From Pseudomonas sp. CC6-YY-74 (lineage in GTDB: Bacteria > Pseudomonadota > Gammaproteobacteria > Pseudomonadales > Pseudomonadaceae): 64,000 nt of DNA. Shown here piece after piece: positions 1 to 11,069 of the stretch. Both the position numbers and the translations under genes were made by a program. The notes below the pieces were generated by a model. That model searched no databases. It had not been told where the DNA came from and was given only the letters and a program-made list of their open reading frames with translations. Position 1 is the stretch's first letter. Every line of letters starts with the position of its first letter. The DNA lies in the NCBI RefSeq assembly GCF_002025205.1, contig NZ_CP019947.1, positions 193,501-257,500 of the forward strand, written 5' to 3'.

Positions 1-1
1 G

Positions 2-829
2 CATCAGGCGGCGTTCGAGCTGGGTATGGGGTTCGTCGCAACGCCGTTCAACGTGGCCAATGTGCGCCTGGAGAACCCGGAAGCCTTTGCCCACACCCGG
101 GTGGGCTGGTTCCGTTCGGTGCATAACATTCCCTATGCCTTCGCTGAGCAGAGTTTCGTCGCTGAGCTAGCCGCTGCCGCCGGTGCCGACCAGAAAGATT
201 ACCTGCTGCGTTTGTTGGGGCCGGCACGCCAGATTGATCCACAGGCGCTCAGCGACACCTGGAACTACGGTGAATCGCCGGAGCGTTACCCGGTGGATAT
301 CGGTCGCATGCGTGCGGTAATCGAAGAGGCGGCGAGCAAGGCCAATTGGGGCAAATCCTTGCCCAAGGGACGCGCTCAGGGGATTGCCGCCCACTACAGC
401 TTCGTCTCCTATGTGGCGGCAGTGCTCGAGGTCGAGGTCAAGGATGATGGCAAACTGATTGTCCATGATGCGGTGATCGCAATTGATTGCGGCCCGCAGA
501 TCAACCCTGAGCGCATTCGTTCGCAGCTTGAAGGCGCATGCGTCATGGGTATTGGTCTGGCCACGACCGGTGAGATCAGCTTCAAGAATGGTCGTGTGCA
601 GCAAGACAATTTCCACAATTACGAAATACCCCGCATGCCATTGGCGCCGAAGTCGGTCGCCGTGCATCTGGTCACGCCGGCTGGCGATCAGCCCTTGGGC
701 GGTGTCGGTGAGCCAGGCTTACCGCCGATCGCTCCGGCCCTGTGCAATGCGATCTTCAACGCTACCGGCAAGCGCATCCGTGAGCTGCCGATCCGCAAGC
801 AATTGAGTGGTTGGAAGGGCAGTGCCTGA
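2..829 (+). CDS. Molybdenum hydroxylase large subunit (xanthine dehydrogenase / IorB-like), 3' part
   Basis: The frame is open from the first bases, so the 5' part lies outside the window and 275 codons remain. The protein matches the C-terminal molybdopterin-binding part of the IorB / aldehyde-oxidase-type large subunit. The [10 protein letters not shown] motif near 698-727 carries the glutamate that acts as active-site base in this family. Such enzymes hydroxylate N-heteroaromatics or aldehydes with a Mo-cytidine-dinucleotide cofactor and a partner 2Fe-2S subunit, presumably encoded upstream. The stop overlaps the start of the xdhC-like gene (TGATG), which indicates translational coupling. 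The substrate cannot be read from this fragment. Confidence 0.88.
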   Translation, partial: HQAAFELGMGFVATPFNVANVRLENPEAFAHTRVGWFRSVHNIPYAFAEQSFVAELAAAAGADQKDYLLRLLGPARQIDPQALSDTWNYGESPERYPVDIGRMRAVIEEAASKANWGKSLPKGRAQGIAAHYSFVSYVAAVLEVEVKDDGKLIVHDAVIAIDCGPQINPERIRSQLEGACVMGIGLATTGEISFKNGRVQQDNFHNYEIPRMPLAPKSVAVHLVTPAGDQPLGGVGEPGLPPIAPALCNAIFNATGKRIRELPIRKQLSGWKGSA

Positions 830-1824
830 TGGATAACGTCGACCTCGATGTGTTGACCCGCGTACTCGCCTGGCGACGGGCGGGTCATCAGGTACGGTTG
901 TATACCGTGGTGCAGACCTGGGGCAGCGCGCCGCGTCCGCCGGGCTCGATGCTGGCGCTGCGCGACGATGGAGTGGTGATCGGTTCGGTTTCCGGCGGCT
1001 GCATCGAGGACGATTTGATCCAACGGCAGCTAGACGGGCGGCACGAGGAGCCGGGGCTGACGGTCGGTCTGATTACCTATGGCATGACCCGCGAAGAAGC
1101 CGCGCGGTTTGGCTTGCCGTGCGGTGGCACCCTGCGCCTTACCGAGGAGCTGGTGGGTGATCCTGCCTGGGTCGAAGATGCAATCGCGCGCTGCGCGCGC
1201 CATCAGCTCAGCGTGCGTGAGTTGGACCTGGCCAGCGGCGAGGTGCAGCTTCGCGATGCGGCGGCGGATGACACCTTCGCTTTTGACGAGCAATGCCTGC
1301 GGGTCATTTATGGCCCGCGCTGGCGTTTAATGATGATTGGTGCCGGACAACTGTCGCGTTACGTGGCGGAAATTGCCCTGATGCTCGGCTTCGAGGTACT
1401 AGTGTGCGACCCGCGCAGCAGTTTTTCCGCGGAGTGGGATAATCCGGCTGTGATCCAGGTGACTGGCATGCCGGATGACGCCGTGCTGAGTATCGTGCCG
1501 GATGAACGTACGGCCATTGTTACCCTGACCCACGACCCGCGCCTGGACGACATGGCCCTGCTTACAGCGTTGCAGTCGCGAGCGTTCTATGTGGGCGCTC
1601 TGGGCTCGCGACAGACCACCGACAAACGTCGTGGCTACCTCGCCCAACTCGGCATGACTGACGCAGAAATCAGCCGTTTGCATGGACCTGTTGGCCTGTA
1701 TATCGGGAGTCATACGCCGGTCGAAATCGCCCTATCGTTGATGGCGGAAATCGTTGCCATCAAGAACGGTGTGGTGCACGCGAAGGAGCAACCCGTCCCG
1801 TTGAAGATCGACATTGCCAGTTGA
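829..1824 (+). CDS. XdhC/CoxI family molybdenum-hydroxylase maturation protein
   Basis: A 331-residue protein of the XdhC/CoxF family, which binds the molybdenum cofactor and helps its sulfuration and insertion into molybdenum hydroxylases. The N-terminal XdhC_CoxI domain has SGGCIE (residues 55-60) and GLPCGG (95-100). The C-terminal Rossmann-like domain begins near residue 165 ([15 protein letters not shown]) and includes [16 protein letters not shown] chose the ATG at 829, which overlaps the stop of the oxidoreductase gene. A TTG 18 bases upstream is in frame but would add residues that the family lacks. It is the second gene of the molybdenum hydroxylase operon. Confidence 0.92.
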   Translation: MDNVDLDVLTRVLAWRRAGHQVRLYTVVQTWGSAPRPPGSMLALRDDGVVIGSVSGGCIEDDLIQRQLDGRHEEPGLTVGLITYGMTREEAARFGLPCGGTLRLTEELVGDPAWVEDAIARCARHQLSVRELDLASGEVQLRDAAADDTFAFDEQCLRVIYGPRWRLMMIGAGQLSRYVAEIALMLGFEVLVCDPRSSFSAEWDNPAVIQVTGMPDDAVLSIVPDERTAIVTLTHDPRLDDMALLTALQSRAFYVGALGSRQTTDKRRGYLAQLGMTDAEISRLHGPVGLYIGSHTPVEIALSLMAEIVAIKNGVVHAKEQPVPLKIDIAS

Positions 1825-1840
1825 AGCCCAGGGGGCGAGC

Positions 1841-2808
1841 GTGATCGTCGATAAACAAGGCAGGCGCTTTCGCAATCTGCGGGTGAGCCTGACCTCTGCC
1901 TGCAACTACGCCTGCACCTACTGCGTGCCGGATGGTAAGCGCCTGACCGCCCAGCGTGATGCCTTGCCCTGAACAAGCTGGTCAGGGCTGTCACCTACCT
2001 GAAAGACGTCACGGGCCTGGACAAGCTGCGCATCACTGGTGGCGAGCCGCTGATCAGTCCGCTGTTCGATGGCTTCCTTCGCGCGGTTAGCCAACTGGGG
2101 CTGCAGGACGTGTCGCTGACTACTAATGGCCAGTTGCTTGAGCGCAAACTACCTGTGCTGCTTGAGAGTTGCGTGCGGCGTCTCAACGTTTCGCTCGACA
2201 GCTTGGACGCGGCTGCATTTCGGCGGATCGCTCGAGGTGGCGACCTGGCTGAGGTGTTGCGCGGTATCGATGCCTGTCTGGCGGCGGGCTTGCGTATCAA
2301 GATCAATATGGTGCCGTTGCGCGGGCTGAACCACGAACAGGTTATGCCGCTGCTGGACTACTGTCTGGATCGGGGCATTGAACTGCGTTTTATCGAGCTG
2401 ATGCGCATGGGTCACCTGGCCTCTGATACTGCCGCGTTTCGCCAGCAGTTCTATGGTATGCCAGAGATCCTCTCGGTGATTTCCGAGCGGTATGCCTATC
2501 GCCAGGCTGACAATGCTCTGGACGCGACGGCCCAGCGTTTCGAAATTCCCGGCAGAGGCTATTTCGGCATCATCGCCAACGAAAGCGCACCGTTTTGTCG
2601 GACCTGCTCGCGGTTACGCCTGTCCTCGAGCGGTTGGCTGTATGGCTGCCTCTCGTCGAGCAATCGCCACTTTCTGGGCGACCTGCTGGACGCCCCCTAT
2701 GAACAGGCTTTGCCTGCCTTACGGCAGTTGCTGCAGCGTGCGCTGGAGGACAAGCAGGAATTAGCCTTTTCCGGGGATGTGATGGTGATGAAGATCATTG
2801 GTGGGTGA
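1841..2808 (+). pseudogene. moaA: MoaA-like radical SAM GTP 3',8-cyclase, frameshifted
   Basis: Translation from the GTG at 1841 gives a MoaA N-terminus with the radical-SAM cluster motif CNYACTYC (Cys21, Cys25, Cys28), then stops at 1970-1972 after DALP. The rest continues one frame back from about 1969: LNKLVRAVTYL, ITGGEP, the second-cluster motif FCRTCSRLRLSSSGWLYGCL, and the C-terminal Gly-Gly of MoaA. One missing C in the run at 1967-1969 explains the break. MoaA converts GTP to 3',8-cyclo-GTP, the first step of molybdopterin synthesis. A paralogue inside a molybdenum hydroxylase operon would supply extra cofactor. It is either a recent pseudogene or an assembly error. Confidence 0.85.
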
Positions 2809-2815
2809 GTCAGGC

Positions 2816-3424
2816 ATGCACACGCAAGTTAATGGACGGATAACCCATGTGGCGGGTCTGATGCTGGCTGCGGGTGTCAGTCGGCGTTTTGGTAGCGACA
2901 AACGGCAGGCGACTCTCGACAGCGGCAAGAGGTTGCTGGAGGCCAGCCTCGAAGTTCCCTGTGCAGTACTGGCCGAAGTGTTGGTGGTGCTGCGCAAAGG
3001 CGATGACCCTACCGCGTTGGGTCTGCCAGCGACGGTTCAATGTGTCTTTGGCGAGCAGTCTGGCCTGGGGATGGGGCACAGCCTGGCCAGTGGAGTCCAG
3101 CGTTTGATCGAGGTGTCGCGGGCTGAAGCCGTGGCGATTTTTCTCGGAGATATGCCCTGGCTGGATGAGGCCAGTCTGCAACAATTGCTAGTACAGGCCA
3201 GTGCAGAGCGAATCGTGCTGCCGGTGTCTAGAGGTCAACAAGGTCATCCGGTGATTTTCGGGCGGCAATTCTGGCCCGAACTGTCGCGCTTGACCGGCGA
3301 CAGCGGTGCCCGTGGGGTGGTCAAGGCTCACCCCAACGCACGGCTGTGTGTTGAGTTGGATGCCTACGGTCTAGTCGCCGATGTCGACACACCGCAGGCC
3401 CTGCGGCAGGGACCTGGGGTCTGA
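2816..3424 (+). CDS. mocA: MocA-type molybdenum cofactor cytidylyltransferase
   Basis: A 202-residue nucleotidyltransferase. The N-terminal LAAGVSRRFGSDK (residues 17-29) is the family signature loop, here with Phe where Met is common. IFLGDMPWLD carries the metal-binding Asp. MocA transfers CMP to molybdopterin to make the Mo-MCD form used by xanthine-dehydrogenase-family enzymes, which fits its place at the end of this operon. The ATG at 2816 lies just after the moaA-like stop at 2808. An in-frame TTG at 2798 would overlap that gene. The DIDT-type C-terminal motif appears as DVDTP near the end. Confidence 0.9.
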   Translation: MHTQVNGRITHVAGLMLAAGVSRRFGSDKRQATLDSGKRLLEASLEVPCAVLAEVLVVLRKGDDPTALGLPATVQCVFGEQSGLGMGHSLASGVQRLIEVSRAEAVAIFLGDMPWLDEASLQQLLVQASAERIVLPVSRGQQGHPVIFGRQFWPELSRLTGDSGARGVVKAHPNARLCVELDAYGLVADVDTPQALRQGPGV

Positions 3425-3468
3425 ACTGCTTGATTGGGGATAACGCAGCAGGACGCAATAACGCGCAA

Positions 3469-3612
3469 TCAGGTGGTCTTACACTGGCGACACTGGGCCA
3501 TGTAAGGACGGTTAAGCATGATGCCGATCCGGATGTCGGCATCGATCGTCACCTCAACCGAGTCTGTCAGCTGCTCGTCCGGGCGCAGTTCCGTGCTTAC
3601 CCCGCAAAGCAT
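3469..3612 (-). CDS. Small candidate ORF, 47 aa, function unknown
   Basis: An ATG at complement 3610-3612 opens a 47-codon frame that ends in ...RPYMAQCRQCKTT, with a CxxC pair near the C-terminus. The composition looks protein-like, but I see no good Shine-Dalgarno sequence and do not recognise a family. It sits between mocA and the DUF2157-type gene, on the same strand as the latter. It could be a real small protein, a decayed fragment or chance. Confidence 0.25.
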   Translation of the reverse strand: MLCGVSTELRPDEQLTDSVEVTIDADIRIGIMLNRPYMAQCRQCKTT

Positions 3613-3630
3613 TAGGGGAGGCCACCATGC

Positions 3631-4617
3631 TTAGCGGCGCAAGGCTGGCAGGCAGTTCAGCCAGCATGCGGGTAACAGGCGGCGCACAGGGCGGCTCAGC
3701 TCAACCTGACGCTTCTGGTAGAGCAGGCCGAGTCCTATTACAGCCAGGCCCAGCAGGCTGAGGGCGATCGGGAACAGCAGCGAGTCCTGGAACACTTGGT
3801 CGGCCAGATAGCCTAGATAACCGGCCACGCCGAGGGCGCCGAAGACCATGAATAGGGGGCGGCGCAGCAATACGGCGAGACCGATCAAACCGAGGTTGAG
3901 CAGGCAATAAAGTGCCTTACCCAGTTCACTGCTGCTGTCAATCAGGCTTAGTCCACCCCAGAAGGCCAGGAGGCCCGCCAAATAGCCCCAGAAGGCGAAA
4001 TCCAGTTTGCTGCGACCATCGATCAACAGGCTGACGAGCAACAGCAGCAGGCCGAACCACAGCGATACCCAACGCCGCTGAGAGCAGTCGAAAGCCTCAC
4101 CATAGGCCAGTTCAGTCAAGTCCATCGACATGAACCACAGCGCCAAAGCAATCGGCATGACGATGAACGGGAAGGGCAGCAGGCGCCGCATTAGCGTGCC
4201 GACAAGCACCGTGGCCAGCTCCATGGCCAGCCAGCCGCCTTGCACGTAGACGTAATAGTCGTGATAAGCGCCTTGTTCGTCATCCAGCGGCCACAGGCCC
4301 AGCATGCGCTGCACGGCGAACACCAGCAGCGGGGTCAGGCTGACCGCCACCGCGCCCAGTAACCCGCCGGGAATCAGTTGGCCGCGTTGCCACAACGTAT
4401 GACCGCAGAGGGCGAACAACAGCATGTAGCTGGCGCTGATGCATAACAGCGCCCAGTCGCCGACGCGCATCCAGGCTTCCGTGAGCAGCCAGCCCCTGGC
4501 ACCAATGATCAATAGCGCGCCGAAGTAATAGGCGACGTGCGCCAGTTGCAAGCTGGCGCGGGTTTGCGGTTGCTGGCGAAGAAAGTTCAACAGCGCCTGA
4601 TCCTGGCCGGGTTGCAA
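3631..4617 (-). CDS. DUF2157-type polytopic membrane protein
   Basis: A 328-residue protein with about ten hydrophobic segments from residue 20 onward, typical of DUF2157-like inner-membrane proteins of unknown function. The start is uncertain. Reading upstream in frame to a TAG gives ITLKLDTADLTRAVQAGVLQ ahead of the TTG used here. That helical N-terminus is the kind expected for the family, but its natural first codon is ATA (complement 4669-4671), not ATG. So either the gene has lost its start codon, uses ATA, or begins at this TTG. There is no close operon partner. Confidence 0.6.
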   Translation of the reverse strand: MQPGQDQALLNFLRQQPQTRASLQLAHVAYYFGALLIIGARGWLLTEAWMRVGDWALLCISASYMLLFALCGHTLWQRGQLIPGGLLGAVAVSLTPLLVFAVQRMLGLWPLDDEQGAYHDYYVYVQGGWLAMELATVLVGTLMRRLLPFPFIVMPIALALWFMSMDLTELAYGEAFDCSQRRWVSLWFGLLLLLVSLLIDGRSKLDFAFWGYLAGLLAFWGGLSLIDSSSELGKALYCLLNLGLIGLAVLLRRPLFMVFGALGVAGYLGYLADQVFQDSLLFPIALSLLGLAVIGLGLLYQKRQVELSRPVRRLLPACWLNCLPALRR

Positions 4618-4881
4618 GACCCCCGCTTGGACGGCGCGTGTGAGGTCGGCGGTATCGAGCTTGAGGGTTATATGGCGGACTCTGCTTCCCTAACAGACTG
4701 TTGAAGAATAACTGCGCTCGGCTATACAGCGTTGCGCCTTGTGATCCGTCGGGATGTGGTGAATGCCGTTTCCCCTTGGGAACGGGTGCGACCTAGCCAT
4801 CGCTCACAGCATTTTTAATAGCCTGTCAATGAACTGCCGATCAGTCTGCCCAGGTCACCGGTGTCACACTGAGTGAGCGGT

Positions 4882-4910
4882 AAAAAAAGGCGAAGCCGGC
4901 TGGCTTCGCC
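4882..4910 (-). terminator. Rho-independent terminator of rhlB
   Basis: On the minus strand a perfect 9-bp stem (GGCGAAGCC / GGCTTCGCC, arms 4902-4910 and 4889-4897) with a 4-base loop is followed by a run of seven T. It begins about 20 bases past the rhlB stop codon. Confidence 0.92.
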
Positions 4911-4928
4911 TCATTTTACCGCTACGAC

Positions 4929-6395
4929 TTAGTGCTTGTGCGGTACCGGTGTGAGCAACACTTCCGGTGGCATTTCGCAGTTGATCTTGCGCCCCAGCAG
5001 TTGTTCGATCGGTGGCAGGGCGTAGGCGTCGTTTTCGCTGGCGAAGCTGATCGAGGTGCCACTGGCGCCAGCGCGACCGGTACGACCGATGCGGTGCACG
5101 TAGTCGTCCGGTACTTCCGGCAGGGTGTAGTTGATCACGTGGCTGATGGCTTCGACGTGAATCCCGCGGCCGGCCACGTCGGTGGCGACCATTACCCGAA
5201 TCTTGCCTTCGCGGAAGCCTTCGAGGGTCTTGATCCGCTTGTGCTGCGGCACGTCGCCAGACATTTGCGCGGCGCTGATGCCGTCACGGGTCAGGCGTTC
5301 TTCGATGCGCCGCACTTCGTCCTTGCGGTTGGCGAAGACCATCACGCGGATCCAGTCGTTCTGCGCGATCAGGTTGTACAGCAGCTTGTACTTGTCGCTG
5401 GAGGCGACCATGTAGACATGCTGCTCGACGGTATCGCTGGCGACGTTCTCCGACTCGATTTCGACGATGGCGGGCTCAGTGGTCCACTGCTTGGCCAGGT
5501 TCATCACGTCTTCGGTGAAGGTCGCCGAGAACAGCAGGGTCTGGCGCTCGTTCTTCGGCGGGGTCTGGCGGATGATCTGCCGCACCTGGGGGATAAAGCC
5601 CATGTCGAGCATGCGATCGGCCTCATCGAGCACCATCACCTCGACCATGTCCAGGTGCACTTCGCCGCGCTGGTTGAAGTCGAGCAAGCGACCCGGCGTG
5701 GCTACCAGAATGTCGCAATGGCGCGACTCGAGCAGCTTCAGCTGTTTGTCGAAGTCCATGCCGCCGACGAAGCTCATCACGTTGAGCCCGGTGTATTTGG
5801 TCAGGTCTGCGGCATCTTTGGCAATCTGCACCACCAGCTCGCGGGTTGGCGCGATGATCAGGGCGCGCGGTTCACCCATGTAGCGTTCTTTCGGCGGCGG
5901 GGTCTGCAGCAGTTGGGTGATGATCGAGACCAGGAAGGCGGCGGTCTTGCCGGTACCGGTCTGGGCGCGGCCAATGGCATCCTGGCCTCTGAGGGTGAAG
6001 CCAAGCACCTGAGCCTGGATCGGCGTGCAGTAGGGGAATCCCAGGTCGTGGATCGCATGCATCAGCTCGGGGGAGAGCTTGAAGTCATGGAAGCGGGTCT
6101 TGCCTTCGGCCGGTTCGACTGCGAAATCTTCCAGTTTCCAGGTGTCCACCGGCTTGGCTGCAGGCTGGCGCCGGGGTTTTTCGGCCTTGACGGCTGGTTG
6201 TTCTGGGTTGACCGGCACCGCAGATGCGCTGCCGCTATCGCTGGCCGTATGGTGAGTCTTGGCCGTGCGCTTGGGTTGCTCGTGGTGGGTGTCGCCGCTG
6301 TGCGGCGTGGTTGGCGACGCAGGCGTGCTGGTTGGGCTGGGCTGCTCGCCCTCGGCTTTGCCGAACATTTTCTTGAGTGCTTTGAGCACGGTCAT
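4929..6395 (-). CDS. rhlB: DEAD-box ATP-dependent RNA helicase RhlB
   Basis: A 488-residue DEAD-box helicase that unwinds RNA duplexes, in many gamma-proteobacteria as part of RNA decay. Residues 1-100 are a low-complexity basic and Pro/Thr-rich extension. The core begins near residue 101. Visible motifs are Q (TPIQAQ, 124-129), Walker A AQTGTGKT (144-151), PTREL (183-187), DEAD (257-260), SAT (290-292) and HRIGRTGR. The C-terminal domain ends in ...VPHKH. The long N-terminal extension is typical of Pseudomonas RhlB compared with E. coli RhlB. It is followed by its own terminator, so it is probably monocistronic. Confidence 0.93.
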   Translation of the reverse strand: MTVLKALKKMFGKAEGEQPSPTSTPASPTTPHSGDTHHEQPKRTAKTHHTASDSGSASAVPVNPEQPAVKAEKPRRQPAAKPVDTWKLEDFAVEPAEGKTRFHDFKLSPELMHAIHDLGFPYCTPIQAQVLGFTLRGQDAIGRAQTGTGKTAAFLVSIITQLLQTPPPKERYMGEPRALIIAPTRELVVQIAKDAADLTKYTGLNVMSFVGGMDFDKQLKLLESRHCDILVATPGRLLDFNQRGEVHLDMVEVMVLDEADRMLDMGFIPQVRQIIRQTPPKNERQTLLFSATFTEDVMNLAKQWTTEPAIVEIESENVASDTVEQHVYMVASSDKYKLLYNLIAQNDWIRVMVFANRKDEVRRIEERLTRDGISAAQMSGDVPQHKRIKTLEGFREGKIRVMVATDVAGRGIHVEAISHVINYTLPEVPDDYVHRIGRTGRAGASGTSISFASENDAYALPPIEQLLGRKINCEMPPEVLLTPVPHKH

Positions 6396-6499
6396 CTCAT
6401 CAATTGGTTAAGGAGTGAACGGTTGCCAGTGTAAAGCAAGAAGCTGGCGCGGCGAAGTGCCGTGGCTGGGCTTATCCACGGCCGCCTGATCCGGGGTGT

Positions 6500-7669
6500 T
6501 CAGTCTCGCGGCAGGCTGGCGAGCAGCAGGCGCTGAACGTTGCCACCCATGATCGCGGCAATCTCGCTGCGGCTGAAACCGGCCTCGAGCAGCGCCTCGG
6601 TCAATTGGCCCAAGCCGGTGACATCGAAAGGGGTGTGGACCGTGCCGTTGAAGTCCGAGCCCAGAGCGACGTGGTCGACTCCAACTTTGTCGGCGGTGTA
6701 GCGGATGGCCTTGACGATGGCCGCGGCCGAGGTGGCGCACACGGCCGTATCCCAGTAACCGATGCCGATCACTCCGCCAGTGGCGGCGATGCCTTGCAGG
6801 TGTTTGTCGCTGAGGTTGCGCGGGCCCGGGCAGGTACCTTCGACGCCGGTATGGGAGACCAGCAGCGGGCGCGTGGCCATGGCCAGCACGTCGTCGATCA
6901 GCGGCCGCGAGGCATGGGCCAGGTCGATCAGCATGGATTTTTCTTGCAGGCGTTCGATCACCTGGCGGCCGAACGGGGTCAGGCCGCCCTTCGCCAAGCC
7001 GTGGGCCGAGCCACCGACTTCGTTGTCGAAGAAGTGGGTCAGGCCGGTGATGCGAAAACCGGCGTCATACAGGCGGTCGAGGTTGCTCAGCTGGCCTTCG
7101 AGTGGGTGCAGGCCCTCGGTCGAGAGCAGGGCCGCAACGCGTTGTGGGTCTTGCTGCCAGGCCTGAAGAAAGGCGGCCAAGTCGCCCCCTGTTCTGATCA
7201 GTACTAGCCTGCCGTCGCTGTTGGCGGCAGCCAGGCGCAGCTTTTCGGCTTGATACAGGGCACGTTGCAGCAGGCTGTCCCAGGTCGCGCGCGGCCAGCG
7301 CTGGGCCATCGCCAGCAGGGTGATGTTGTCGCTGTCGGCGCCATTGCGCTGGGTGTTCATGCCGCGCGGGGTCTTGGTTACGGTGGAAAACACCTGCAAG
7401 CCGACCTGCGCTTCGAGCATGCGCGGCAGGTCCGAGTGGCCGTAGTCGTGGCGTTCAAGCAGGTCACGCTGCCAGAGCAGTACATCGTCATGCAGGTCGG
7501 CGATAAACAGCTTGTCATGCACCTGTAGGGCGGTTGCGCTGGCGGGATAGGGCGCGGGCGCCTCGACGCTGTTCATGCGCCGATCGAGCAGGTTGGGCAC
7601 GCTGAAGAAAATTCCCGCAGCGGTCAGCGCAAGCAGCGGCAGGGCAAGCAGTAACGTGCGTGTACGCAT
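6500..7669 (-). CDS. Membrane dipeptidase, peptidase family M19
   Basis: A 389-residue zinc dipeptidase of the renal-dipeptidase (M19) family. An N-terminal hydrophobic stretch (LLLALPLLALTAAGIFF) is a signal peptide or anchor, so the enzyme should face the periplasm. DLHDD provides the first metal-binding HxD. The glutamate of LLSTEGLHPL, the SHTG segment and the ALGSDFNG segment match the zinc and catalytic positions of the family. M19 enzymes hydrolyse dipeptides, including D-amino-acid dipeptides. I chose the ATG at complement 7669; a TTG ten codons upstream is in frame but less likely. Confidence 0.9.
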   Translation of the reverse strand: MRTRTLLLALPLLALTAAGIFFSVPNLLDRRMNSVEAPAPYPASATALQVHDKLFIADLHDDVLLWQRDLLERHDYGHSDLPRMLEAQVGLQVFSTVTKTPRGMNTQRNGADSDNITLLAMAQRWPRATWDSLLQRALYQAEKLRLAAANSDGRLVLIRTGGDLAAFLQAWQQDPQRVAALLSTEGLHPLEGQLSNLDRLYDAGFRITGLTHFFDNEVGGSAHGLAKGGLTPFGRQVIERLQEKSMLIDLAHASRPLIDDVLAMATRPLLVSHTGVEGTCPGPRNLSDKHLQGIAATGGVIGIGYWDTAVCATSAAAIVKAIRYTADKVGVDHVALGSDFNGTVHTPFDVTGLGQLTEALLEAGFSRSEIAAIMGGNVQRLLLASLPRD

Positions 7670-7704
7670 GGGTTGAGGTATCCGGCGGTCGTCAGGCAAC
7701 GACT

Positions 7705-7932
7705 CTAGCAGAGGCAGTTACGGCCTTGTTGCTTGGCTTTGTAGAGTGCGCTGTCGGTCCGGGCAATCAGGCTCGGCAGGCTGCCTTTCGGGTCCATCTG
7801 TGCCAGGCCTATGGACACCGTGACGCCAGGCTCCAGGGCGCCGGCGCGAAATGCCTTGAGCACTTGGTTGACGCTGCTGGTTGCGACATTATTGAACAGT
7901 CGCAGTTGGCGGGCTTCCTGCAAAGCAGCTTC
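7705..7932 (-). pseudogene. C-terminal relic of a GGDEF (diguanylate cyclase) domain
   Basis: The frame encodes [12 protein letters not shown], then [18 protein letters not shown] and a stop. That is the last 70 or so residues of a GGDEF domain (the SIG(V/L)A strand and the ADxALYxAKxxGRN helix). The catalytic GGDEF motif and everything N-terminal to it are absent, and a TAG closes the frame at 7930-7932. It is a decayed gene remnant between the dipeptidase and the acyl-CoA synthetase. No function is expected. Confidence 0.75.
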
Positions 7933-8001
7933 CTAGTCTGGTTAAGCCCAGGCGCAATCCGCGAGGCTCGTCCCGGATTACCCTGGCGCTCATGGGGTTA
8001 G

Positions 8002-10646
<2,645 letters not shown>

Positions 10647-10722
10647 CTATTCTGTGAATAAGATGTCGCAAGGTTACAAGTTTTGCTCTTGACCTGTCCG
10701 TATCGTACTAAGAGCGAAGTTT

Positions 10723-10738
10723 TGGTACGGGCTTTGCT
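10723..10738 (+). promoter_or_regulatory. Candidate sigma-54 (RpoN) promoter
   Basis: TGGTACGGGCTTTGCT matches the -24/-12 consensus TGGCACG-N4-TTGCW at all but one position, with exactly 10 bases between the invariant GG and GC. A transcript would begin near 10749. It lies about 330 bases before aapJ, on the same strand. Nitrogen or carbon/nitrogen-balance control through a sigma-54 activator would suit an amino-acid transporter, but the activator site was not identified. Confidence 0.6.
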
Positions 10739-10748
10739 GTAACTAACC

Positions 10749-10922
10749 GGGATTGATGCTGTCGCCCGGGACGGTAACACTGCTACTAAACCGGGTACGG
10801 AACAGACGGGAAGCCATTTGATGGGGGTTTCCACAAGACTCGTCAAACGCTGCATGTTTGACGATAAGCGAATCGCTCTCCGTCTCTAGCCCATTCGACC
10901 AATGGGCGAGCGAGCGTTTTTT
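10749..10922 (+). ncRNA. Putative structured small RNA or attenuated leader upstream of aapJ
   Basis: No credible gene lies between 10587 and 11069. Starting about 11 bases past the sigma-54-like element, the sequence holds a perfect 9-bp hairpin (TCGTCAAAC 10840-10848 with GTTTGACGA 10856-10864) and then a terminator-like structure at 10874-10922. Together they define a possible transcript of about 174 nt. It could be an independent sRNA or a leader that attenuates aapJQMP. No known RNA family was recognised. An antisense ORF that overlaps it does not look coding. Confidence 0.4.
10874..10922 (+). terminator. Candidate terminator or attenuator ahead of aapJ
   Basis: An inner stem GCCCATT (10889-10895) / AATGGGC (10901-10907) with a 5-base loop is enclosed by CGCTC (10874-10878) / GAGCG (10912-10916), followed at once by six T. 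The interior bulge between the two helices makes it less certain than the canonical terminators elsewhere in the window. Confidence 0.5.
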
Positions 10923-11040
10923 ATGGCCGATGAAACAATCGGCTACTAGACTCTCGCTGAGGTCTGATCCCCGGTTGATCGCGTTGCTGCCGACACGATC
11001 GACGTGCCCCATAAGGGTACGGATGTAGGGCCGAGACTCC

Positions 11041-11066
11041 AAACACAACAAAAGCAACTGGAGGTT
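11041..11066 (+). promoter_or_regulatory. aapJ ribosome binding site with adjacent A-rich Hfq/Crc-like motif
   Basis: GGAGG at 11060-11064 is a strong Shine-Dalgarno sequence six bases before the aapJ ATG at 11070. Just before it is the A-rich stretch AACACAACAAAAG. It resembles the catabolite-activity motif (AAnAAnAA) bound by Hfq/Crc in Pseudomonas mRNAs for amino-acid uptake, but the match is imperfect. Confidence 0.4.
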
Positions 11067-11069
11067 TTA

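Noticed and set aside
4932..6434. A 500-codon plus-strand ORF antisense to rhlB
   Set aside because: It mirrors the codon structure of rhlB in a high-GC genome and has no domain, RBS or sensible composition (His/Val/Gly-rich). rhlB carries all DEAD-box motifs.
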